NCBI GenBank assembly: GCA_963966185.1
Contig: CAWZYM010000407.1
Coordinates: 62,001 to 126,000 of the forward strand
Direction of reading: 5' to 3'
Source of the DNA: Rhabditoides inermis
Lineage: Eukaryota > Nematoda > Chromadorea > Rhabditida > Rhabditidae
DNA length: 64,000 nucleotides
In this document: one piece after another, positions 56,630-64,000 of the stretch
Layout of the letters: the number at the start of each line of letters is the position of its first letter
Position numbering within the stretch: the stretch's first letter is position 1
Program-made: the position numbers and the translations under genes
The notes under the pieces: generated by a model
Told to the model about the DNA's origin: nothing
What the model saw: the letters and a program-made list of their open reading frames with translations, nothing else
The model's database searches: none

Positions 56630-57662
56630 GGACCGTGAGTTTGGTGTGGGTGCTCTTGCTTCTTCGGTTCGTGATAACATCTCTTTCTGGTCTGGTATCG
56701 GCGCGTCGCAATTTGCGCTCTCTGTTATTGCCTCTGGCTACAGGCTCCCATTTGTTTCGCAACCCCCTACCGGGTGCGCGGGAACTAACAGGGCTTCAGC
56801 TATCACTCATGCCGCGTTTGTCTCATCGGAAATTCGTAGCCTCCTTCTCTCCCGAGCCATCGTACCCCTTTCTTCTGCTCCCACTCTGGTGTCCCCTCTT
56901 TCGGTAGCCGTTAACAGCGCGGGCAAGCCGAGACTCATTCTCGATCTCAGCGAGCTAAACAAAGCCCTAAAACCCCCGCGCATCAAGTTCGACGACCTCA
57001 AGTCTATCTGGTACGACCTCCCCGCCGGAGGCTGGGCCGCCTCTTTCGATCTTTCCAGCGGTTACCATCACATTCCTATGAGCTCTTGCGCCGTGCCCTA
57101 CCTAGGTTTCACCTGGGACAACCTTTTCTATGCCTACACAGTCCTACCGTTCGGATTGTGCACGGCGCCCTATGTTTTCACAAAGGTTATGAGAAATCTG
57201 TCGAATCACTGGCGGTCGCAAGGCATTCACGTCGCCGTCTTCATCGACGACGGCCTCATCTACGCAGCCTCCGAAGCTGAAGCGCAATCTGGCGCGAACT
57301 CTGTGAGATCTGATCTCAGTCGAGCGGGCATTCTGGCCCACCCGACAAAGTCAATCTGGACTGTCACTCAGACCATCGAATGGCTGGGCTTCTCTATTGA
57401 TCTCGCCCAAGGCAAGATCTCTCCCGTCGCGAGGCGACTTCTCTCTCTGCGCGAGCGATTATCTGCTATCCAGCGGGGTGCCCCGGGGGCTTGTCTCAGC
57501 ACGGCCATCGGCACGATCCTCTCTGTAACTCTCACTGTTCCAGGCGGACTCTCGCGGACGCGTGCCCTCCTCAGACTTCTCAACAGCTGTCCCGATTCGA
57601 CTTCCAGAGAGCTATGTCTGGTGAGAAGTTACTGCCAATCCCTTCCCTTCCCCAAGATGTGA
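56469..57662 (+). CDS. PAT reverse transcriptase
   Basis: The open frame overlaps gag by 160 nt in the +1 frame; the true entry point (frameshift, splice or the ATG at 56469) is unclear. RT motifs of DIRS type appear in order: KPRLILDLSELNKAL, SFDLSSGYHHIPM, LPFGLCTAPYVFTKVM and the catalytic FIDDG near 57240, then WLGFSIDL. Conservation breaks off near 57585, and RNase H continues in another frame, so the last 25 codons before the stop at 57662 are probably not genuine. Confidence 0.88.
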   Translation: MRAGLTGALSLAHLPRAPGSRTPSALSTTASIALRGGAPPTARPVAATPTGDTEDREFGVGALASSVRDNISFWSGIGASQFALSVIASGYRLPFVSQPPTGCAGTNRASAITHAAFVSSEIRSLLLSRAIVPLSSAPTLVSPLSVAVNSAGKPRLILDLSELNKALKPPRIKFDDLKSIWYDLPAGGWAASFDLSSGYHHIPMSSCAVPYLGFTWDNLFYAYTVLPFGLCTAPYVFTKVMRNLSNHWRSQGIHVAVFIDDGLIYAASEAEAQSGANSVRSDLSRAGILAHPTKSIWTVTQTIEWLGFSIDLAQGKISPVARRLLSLRERLSAIQRGAPGACLSTAIGTILSVTLTVPGGLSRTRALLRLLNSCPDSTSRELCLVRSYCQSLPFPKM

Positions 57663-58573
57663 TGTCGGAAATCGACTGGTGGCTGGCCAGAGTCGACCGC
57701 GGCTGCATACGGGTGTTTCCCGACCCGCCTTTCGTACCCTCTATCGAAATTGCAGCTGACGCTTCGAGCGTGGCGTTAGGCGCAGTCTGGAAGCGCGGAA
57801 AACTGACCATTCGAACCGCGCAAAACCTGTCCGAGTCCGAAAAACTCGAGTCGAGTGCGATGAGGGAACTGAAGGCTGTCGCACTCGCCGCTCGTTCTTT
57901 CGCTCACAAATGCCGTAACCAGCAAGTTCTCTTTCGATGCGATAGCACGGCCGCAGTTGCTATACTCTCTAAGGGCTCCATGAACGAGACCCTGCACAAC
58001 ATTGCAATGTCAGCTGTTCAAACATTCGAAGACGCGGGAGCTTTCGTGGTTTTTCAATGGGTTCCCCGGGAAGAGAACGAGGAGGCCGACGCGGCCTCTC
58101 GCCTGGTAGACACCGACGATTGGTCTATTCACCCCGAGATGTTCAGGTATCTCGCCGGACGGTGGGGGAGACCGACGTGCGACGTGTTTGCCGACGACAG
58201 AAACGCCCACTGCGCACGCTTCGGCAGTCGACTCAGCTGCCCAGGAACGTCAGGAGCCAACAGCTTCAGGTACGACGCACTGTGGGAAGGTTTTCTGTGG
58301 GTGATCCCTCCCATCTCTCTAGCCGTCAGGGCAATTCACTTTCTTATCGAGAAAAGATGCAAGGCCATTCTCGGAGTGCCCGCATGGAAGTCGGGCGCCT
58401 TCTGGCCGATGCTCGTCGAGCCTGGAGGGAAGCGATGGAAGCGCTTTGTGCGCGACTGTCACACGGTCCCAGCGGGGACCCACTTCCTCATTCCAAGCAC
58501 GGCGGGCAACGAAACCTTCAGCAAACCCTTTGTGCTTTTCGACTTCCACTTCCTTCTCATAGATGCGAAATGA
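57560..58573 (+). CDS. PAT RNase H and DIRS C-terminal domain
   Basis: The frame is open from 57491; similarity starts near 57585. RNase H acidic residues lie in IAADASS, SSAMRELKA, FRCDSTAA and NEEADAASR. A C-terminal domain typical of DIRS Pol (DVFADDRNAHCARF...YDALW, WPMLV) ends at TGA 58573, just before repeat B1. Pol needs a -1 (or +2) shift from the RT frame around 57585. Whether this is programmed, a mutation or a sequence error cannot be told. Confidence 0.85.
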   Translation, partial: ACPPQTSQQLSRFDFQRAMSGEKLLPIPSLPQDVMSEIDWWLARVDRGCIRVFPDPPFVPSIEIAADASSVALGAVWKRGKLTIRTAQNLSESEKLESSAMRELKAVALAARSFAHKCRNQQVLFRCDSTAAVAILSKGSMNETLHNIAMSAVQTFEDAGAFVVFQWVPREENEEADAASRLVDTDDWSIHPEMFRYLAGRWGRPTCDVFADDRNAHCARFGSRLSCPGTSGANSFRYDALWEGFLWVIPPISLAVRAIHFLIEKRCKAILGVPAWKSGAFWPMLVEPGGKRWKRFVRDCHTVPAGTHFLIPSTAGNETFSKPFVLFDFHFLLIDAK

Positions 58574-58604
58574 GACGCGTTTTCACCCCCTTTGCATGTT
58601 ATCT

Positions 58605-58688
58605 ACCTCGTTCCTCCTTTTTATTGCCGATTTCATATAAGGATAGGAGGGTTACACATTTTATGCCGGAGGGAACAGAGGCATAATG
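58605..58688 (+). repeat. PAT split repeat B1
   Basis: 84 bp, CCTCGTTCCTCC to GGCATAATG, joined to A2 with a 2-base overlap. Partner B2 at 60305-60388. Confidence 0.95.
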
Positions 58689-58835
58689 AGGTTTAGCCCG
58701 GATATCCGAACACCGATTCGAATCGCGCGCCAAAAGTGATTTTTGGAATGGTTTGGCCGCGCAGCGGTCGCGGCGCGGCAGAAGAAGTCGCACGCTTCGA
58801 GAGCGACGTCTTCTTCATCTACGACGTTTTTGTTG
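58687..58835 (+). repeat. PAT split repeat A2
   Basis: 149-bp copy of A1. The B1/A2 junction (ATAATGAGG) is the presumed circle junction used by the recombinase. Confidence 0.95.
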
Positions 58836-58900
58836 CCTCCCTCCCTCCCCTCTATGGCCTCCGCCCACTAACCTAACGATCAATAACGGTGCCAATTCAG

Positions 58901-59894
58901 GCCCGCTCCAGACGCTTCTCGACAGAGCTGGTTCCGTCGGAGCCCGCCTCGGCATACCCGAGCAGATGTGGAAGGAGTGGCACCTCCAGAGCAAAGCCGA
59001 GAGCACGGTGTCTGCTTACGCCAGCGCCTGGCAGAATCTCGGTGAGCGGGAACACTTTTGAAACGGTGTATGACAATCGGTTTGCAGTTCACTTCGCCTC
59101 CGCCGGCGAGCTCGACCCCGGTGACAGTTTCACCCTGGCCCTCTACCTCGGGCGGAAGCTCATCCAGAAGAAGAGCCTATCCGCCATCCCCACTACTACA
59201 GCCGCGTGGTCGTGGGCCACCGGCCAAGCTCCTCGGAACACCCCCGCCTACCCGCTGGTGTCGATGGTCGACGCGGTCGCCAGAAGGACCAAGCCAGCCA
59301 CCAAGCACCACGCGCCCGTCATGAAGGAAGATTATGACCGCATATTCGAATGGGCCCTGTCTTCCCGCGACAAGAAAGACAAGCGCATCGGAGCTGCAGT
59401 GGTGCTCGGATTCCGCGGGTGTCTCAGGGGAGGCGAGGTGCTCGCACTGACGACCCAAGACATTCGGAAAGACGGCGATGTTTACGCCATTCACGTCAAG
59501 GTATCTTGTCAGTCTTGTCTATTTCATCTGTGTTGTTCTGTTGCAGAGGTCCAAGACCGATCAGTCGGGCGAGGGCTCCACCGTTTACTTCAAGATGACT
59601 CCCGAGGAAGAAGCTCTGATGCAACCTCTGGTGGCGGAAGGACAGCGTCCGATCTTCAAGGATTTCAACACCGGAGGACACGGGTCCACCGACCTCCTCA
59701 GGCGTGAGTTCGCCCGTATGGTGGCCGCGGTGGGCCTGAACGCAGCCCTCACCCCTCACTCTCTTCGGTCCGGTGGCGCCACCGACATGGCCAGGGGCGG
59801 CGCCACCCTGGAGGCCATCATGAGGAAGGGACGGTGGAAGTCATCTGCCACCATCCCCTCCTACATTCGCGACCTCCCCCAGTTGTCTCGTTAA
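58901..59894 (+). CDS. PAT tyrosine recombinase, three exons
   Basis: Exons 58901-59041, 59088-59500 and 59547-59894; both introns are 46 nt with GT...TTGCAG and correct phases. A core-binding domain (STVSAYASAWQNL joined to VHFASAGELDP) is followed by the catalytic domain: Arg in GFRGCLRGGE (near 59410), His-x-x-Arg in PHSLRSGG (near 59757), GRWKS (near 59832), and the Tyr of SYIRDL (near 59862). No in-frame ATG starts exon 1. The acceptor AATTCAG ending at 58900 suggests it is spliced from an upstream leader. It would integrate the circular cDNA. Confidence 0.88.
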
Positions 59895-60304
59895 CCTCTA
59901 TGTTCACCTTTTGCTTCCCGGCTATCCAAAACACTGGTTCTGCTCTCGCATTTCTGACCACGTTCCGTTGTTCCCGCTCCCGTTCAGTTGTTCCTCGTTA
60001 TTGTTATCCGTTGTTCAGATATCCGTTGTTTAGATTTTTCTTTCTTGCTTGTTTCGGTCCACGTCAGTTTCGTCGTCGCACTAATAAAATCCCTATTCAA
60101 CTTTCTACGTTTCTACGTTCGTTTTTGTTTCGTTGTCTCCTTTCTCTCTTCTCTCGCTCACCCTCTATCTCTCTCTCCCTCTCTCTCTCTGCCTTCACGC
60201 CGCTTTCGTCATCGTCGGGCGCAACTTCACCTCAAGAACCAAGCCCAAGTCACGAGGGATGCGCGCGTCACTCTAAAACCCTTGCCACACATGATAGCAA
60301 TAAA

Positions 60305-60388
60305 ACCTCGTTCCTCCTTTTTATTGCCGATTTCATATAAGGATAGGAGGGTTACACATTTTATGCCGGAGGGAACAGAGGCATAATG
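60305..60388 (+). repeat. PAT split repeat B2 (right end)
   Basis: Matches B1 by eye and ends at GGCATAATG. The region 59895-60304 between recombinase and B2 is T/C-rich 3' sequence with AATAAA-like motifs (60081-60086, 60299-60304). Confidence 0.95.
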
Positions 60389-60788
60389 GGGGTTTGGGGT
60401 TCGTTTGAATCGGTGGCGGACTCGGCGGGTGATTGCGACGCGAGTCTGTTCCTCTCCCTCGTTTCCCGATTCGAAGTGCTGGCGTCGTTGCGACAGTTGC
60501 TTTGCTGCCCTTGTTGCCGGCGCCGGAGCTGCTCTCGATCTGGTGGCAGTCACCGGAGATGCACACCATCCAGGTACGATACACTCTTCCCCTCCAACCA
60601 GTTGTTTGCAGCCCCATTCTTTCTCGCCCGCCTGCCCGCGTAGTTCCCAGAGCAGCAAACGACACACTCCACCATCACGCAGACAGGTACGGTAGATTAC
60701 CGTAGTCGAGAGGTGACGCGCGATGCGGGCGGCCATCAATCGATTATCGATTGGTTTTCTATCGGCATTGATGATTCGCACATTCCAG

Positions 60789-60856
60789 GTTGCTTCCTTG
60801 GAACGCAGAGACGTTCCTCTTTCGACAGTCGAGAATTGATTGACATGTGCAAGAAG
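60789..60856 (+). CDS. Possible exon of a rightward gene
   Basis: ATTCCAG acceptor and GTACCG donor. One frame reads CFLGTQRRSSFDSRELIDMCKK. A preceding exon ending at 60571 (DLVAVTGDAHHPG) would join in phase. No family recognised, and 60857-61375 shows no further exon. Confidence 0.3.
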
Positions 60857-61375
60857 GTACCGTGGTTACTGTAGGTACCACTGTAAGTACCGTACCCCTA
60901 ACTTTCTCACTTCAGTTCTTGATTTCGGGTCACTTGGACACATCCTAGCCCTACCATCTGTATCTCTCCTACCTCTACCCTCTAGAGAATGTATGGTAGG
61001 TTCTAAGATGAAATTTGACCCGACTTATGGGATAAAGATAGGTAAAGTTTCCATTTTTGCTTCAAGTTTCTCGCTGTTGGACCGGAGGTCACGTTTCTAT
61101 ACTTTGCCCAAAGTTTGACTATAATTTAAGCACTCCCGAAACTTTGCCCAAGAGAGTTTGAGACGCTGAAGAGAGTTAGACATAAAAGGTGGGCGTGGGT
61201 CGTTGGTGCGGGAGCGGCGTCGCAGTCTCATTAGCACGTCTGGGGACAAGTGGGCGGGGCTTGTGTTGACGTGAGGAATGACGAGGTGTGGGTGGTCAGT
61301 CGATGCAGTGGAGGCAGTGCTGGGTGGTCGGGCGACAGGTGAGCTGTGATACCCTCTCTTTCAGACACTTATGCT

Positions 61376-63215
61376 GCGGGGCCCGCCCCGCCCCTTGTCG
61401 CCCCGCTCCTGCCAAGCCGGCGACGCCCCGCCTCTTGTCGCCCCTGCCCCTACCAAGCCGGCGACGCCCCGCCCCCTGTCTCCCCGCTCCTGCCAAGCCG
61501 GCGACGCCCTGCCTCCTGTAGCCCCGCTCCTGCCAAGCCGGCGACGCCCTGCCCCTGCCAAGCCGGCGACGCCCCGCCCCCTGTCTCCCCGCCCCTGCCA
61601 AGCCGGCGACTCACCGCCTCCTGTAGCCCCGCTCCTGCCAAGCCGGCGACGCCCTGCCCCTGCCAAGCCGGCGACGCCCCGCCCCCTGTCTCCCCGCCCC
61701 TGCCAAGCCGGCGACTCACCGCCTCCTGTCGCCCTGCCCCTACCAAGCCGGCGACGCCCCGCCCCCTGTCTCCCCGCTCCTGCCAAGCCGGCGACGCCCC
61801 GCCTCCTGTAGCCCCGCTCCTGCCAAGCCGGCGACGCCCCGCCTCCTGTAGCCCCGCTCCTGCCAAGCCGGCGACGCCCTGCCCCTGCCAAGCCGGCGAC
61901 GCCCCGCCCCCTGTCTCCCCGCCCCTGCCAAGCCGGCGACTCACCGCCTCCTGTAGCCCCGCTCCTGCCAAGCCGGCGACGCCCTGCCCCTGCCAAGCCG
62001 GCGACGCCCCGCCCCCTGTCTCCCCGCCCCTGCCAAGCCGGCGACTCACCGCCTCCTGTAGCCCCGCTCCTGCCAAGCCGGCGACGCCCTGCCCCTGCCA
62101 AGCCGGCGACGCCCCGCCCCCTGTCTCCCCGCCCCTGCCAAGCCGGCGACTCACCGCCTCCTGTCGCTCTGCCCCTACCAAGCCGGCGACGCCCCGCCCC
62201 CTGTCTCCCCGCTCCTGCCAAGCCGGCGACGCCCCGCCTCCTGTAGCCCCGCTCCTGCCAAGCCGGCGACGCCCCGCCTCCTGTAGCCCCGCTCCTGCCA
62301 AGCCGGCGACGCCCCGCCCCCAGTCTCCCCGCTCCTGCCAAGCCGGCGACGCCCCGTCCCTGCCAAGCCGGCGACTCACCGCCTCCTGTCGCCCTGCCCC
62401 TGCCAAGCCGGCGACGCCCCGCCCCCTGTCTCCCCGCTCCTGCCAAGCCGGCGACGCCCCGCCTCCTGTAGCCCCGCTCCTGCCAAGCCGGCGACGCCCC
62501 GCCTCCTGTAGCCCCGCTCCTGCCAAGCCGGCGACGCCCTGCCCCTGCCAAGCCGGCGACGCCCCGCCCCCTGTCTCCCCGCCCCTGCCAAGCCGGCGAT
62601 TCACCGCCTCCTGTCGCCCTGCCCCTACCAAGCCGGCGACGCCCCGCCCCCTGTCTCCCCGCTCCTGCCAAGCCGGCGACGCCCCGCCTCCTGTAGCCCC
62701 GCTCCTGCCAAGCCGGCGACGCCCCGCCTCCTGTAGCCCCGCTCCTGCCAAGCCGGCGACGCCCCGCCCCCTGTCTCCCCGCTCCTGCCAAGCCGGCGAC
62801 GCCCCGCCCCTGCCAAGCCGGCGACTCACCGCCTCCTGTCGCCCTGCCCCTGCCAAGCCGGCGACGCCCCGCCCCCTGTCTCCCCGCTCCTGCCAAGCCG
62901 GCGACGCCCCGCCTCCTGTAGCCCCGCTCCTGCCAAGCCGGCGACGCCCCGCCTCCTGTAGCCCCGCTCCTGCCAAGCCGGCGACGCCCCGCCCCCTGTC
63001 TCCCCGCTCCTGCCAAGCCGGCGACGCCCTGCCCCTGCCAAGCCGGCGACGCCCCGCCTCCTGTAGCCCCGCTCCTGCCAAGCCGGCGACGCCCCGCCCC
63101 CTGTCTCCCCGCTCCTGCCAAGCCGGCGACGCCCCGCCCCTGCCAAGCCGGCGACGCCCCGCCTCCTGTCGCCCCTGCCCCTGCCAAGCCGGCGAGGGCG
63201 GGGAGACAGGGGGCG
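61376..63215 (+). repeat. GC-rich minisatellite, about 40-bp unit
   Basis: Units of about 40 bp containing CCTGCCAAGCCGGCGACGCC followed by CCGCCYCCTGTMG, interspersed with short half-length units. Variants (GTAG, GTCT, GTCG endings) recur in blocks, showing higher-order duplication. Long open frames on both strands reflect the absence of A/T-rich stops, not coding. Confidence 0.95.
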
Positions 63216-63239
63216 GGGCGAGAGAGGAGATGTGAGAGG

Positions 63240-63733
63240 TGGGGAGGGATTACTGTAGGTCACAGTAAGCAGTATTATCAGCAGATTCGATCGATATCGG
63301 AGGTGGGATCGATTGGGGAGCGACTCTCGTTTGTGAGAGGGTCGCCCTCACTCGCTCTTTCCTCTTTTTCGTTCGATTTGGCACGCACGCACTTTCTCTC
63401 TCTCTCCTATGCCTATCTCTTCTTCCTCTTTGCCTCCCTCCTTTCTTTTCTTCCATCTCTTCTTCACTCCATTCTTTCCTTTCTCTTTCTCTCTTCCCTA
63501 TCGTCCAACATCGTTGAATGATAGCTGTAGCAATTTAGATCGATTATCGATTGAGTCGTGATTATGTGCACTTTTCCAGGTAACCAAAAGTCTGTTGCAC
63601 ATTCGCACTCACCTCCATTCCGGGTACTGTAGACTACCGTAGTTGAGAGATGGTGCACGTGGTCGCCTATTGATCGCTGATTGATTATCCAATGGTCATT
63701 GATTTCTTTTCATAATGTGCATATTTTAGGTAG
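63240..63733. other. CT-rich spacer, nothing identified
   Basis: TTTCCTCTT-type pyrimidine tract at about 63355-63500. No exon or element recognised. Confidence 0.5.
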
Positions 63734-63785
63734 TTTGATCTCTTCCGCAAGTCGTTGGAACTTGCCCCGGTGCACGTTCTCTCAG
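63734..63785 (+). CDS. Possible exon near the right edge
   Basis: Between an AG and CAG/GTGCGT, one frame reads FDLFRKSLELAPVHVLS, helical and protein-like. It may belong to the same gene as 60789-60856. Too short to identify. Confidence 0.3.
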
Positions 63786-64000
63786 GTGCGTGTTTCTCTG
63801 TATACCTCCATTCTTTCTGTCTCTTATTCCTGAATAATCCGATAATTTATGATCAACGGCTACGTCGGCTCTGGCAAACCACTTCAGCCGATTGAAACTC
63901 AAGACCAATAATAAGATACATAAAAAAGCCGATAATCCCGATTCTATCAATTACTAGTTTGTTTGAATGTGTAGGAGTTTCTTCGTTGCTAATAAAAGTA

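Larger units (their letters stand above)
55840..60388 (+). mobile_element. PAT-like DIRS retrotransposon with split direct repeats
   Basis: Layout: A1 (55840-55988), gag, RT/RNase H, B1 (58605-58688) fused to A2 (58687-58835), tyrosine recombinase, B2 (60305-60388). A1 and A2 differ by one base; B1 and B2 match by eye. This A1...B1A2...B2 order is the hallmark of PAT elements. There is no LTR and no target duplication, as expected when a tyrosine recombinase inserts a circular copy. The only coding defect seen is a frame change between RT and RNase H. It lies about 150 bp after the WASP-type stop codon. Confidence 0.93.

Noticed and set aside
61346..63235. Overlapping 500-630-codon frames on both strands
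   Set aside because: They lie entirely in the 40-bp GC-rich minisatellite; both strands are open because the unit lacks stops.

Overview
The window looks like a gene-poor, repeat-rich stretch of a nematode chromosome, probably a rhabditid-type worm (inference). Spliceosomal genes with short introns, GTRAGT donors and TTTCAG/TTGCAG acceptors lie on both strands. Two genes show an acceptor only 8-13 nt upstream of the start codon, as expected for spliced-leader trans-splicing. Short TACCGTA/CTACAGTA motifs are scattered throughout. A PAT-type tyrosine-recombinase retrotransposon, a group best known from nematodes, is also present. Nothing bacterial, and no CRISPR array, is seen. Layout: 41-21996 (minus) holds nine exons of an SLC19-family vitamin transporter whose 3' end lies off the left edge. 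Its eighth intron (114-19307, 19.2 kb) carries a 2.27-kb foldback element, dispersed repeats and a complete 12.3-kb LTR retrotransposon (6040-18383) with identical 349-bp LTRs. This element has one intact 2695-codon ORF in the unusual order gag / envelope-like glycoprotein / protease-RT-RNase H-integrase. 23295-31047 (plus) is a host gene of unknown function interrupted by a second LTR element (25207-30831), whose internal deletion joins the 5' end of gag directly to integrase. 31-41 kb is mostly decayed mobile DNA and simple sequence: a gag pseudogene, a non-LTR RT fragment, a MITE with a 9-bp target duplication, and 1.2 kb of CACT tetranucleotide. From 41.5 kb gene density rises: a possible minus-strand gene, a small six-exon plus-strand gene (43066-43790), a convergent minus-strand C2H2 zinc-finger gene (44.1-45.8 kb), a PPR/LRPPRC-like gene (47762-49881), and the C-terminal half of a WASP/WAVE-type actin-nucleation promoter (50468-55688). 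The last intron of that gene contains a 3.76-kb foldback element with a MITE nested in its loop. Directly downstream lies an almost complete PAT-like DIRS element (55840-60388) with split direct repeats A1...B1A2...B2 and gag, RT/RNase H and intron-containing tyrosine recombinase genes. The right end holds a 1.85-kb GC-rich minisatellite and one or two possible exons. The most interesting point is the envelope-like domain placed between gag and protease. Well-formed splice sites flank the whole pro-pol region, so the element could express pol by retaining it as an intron.
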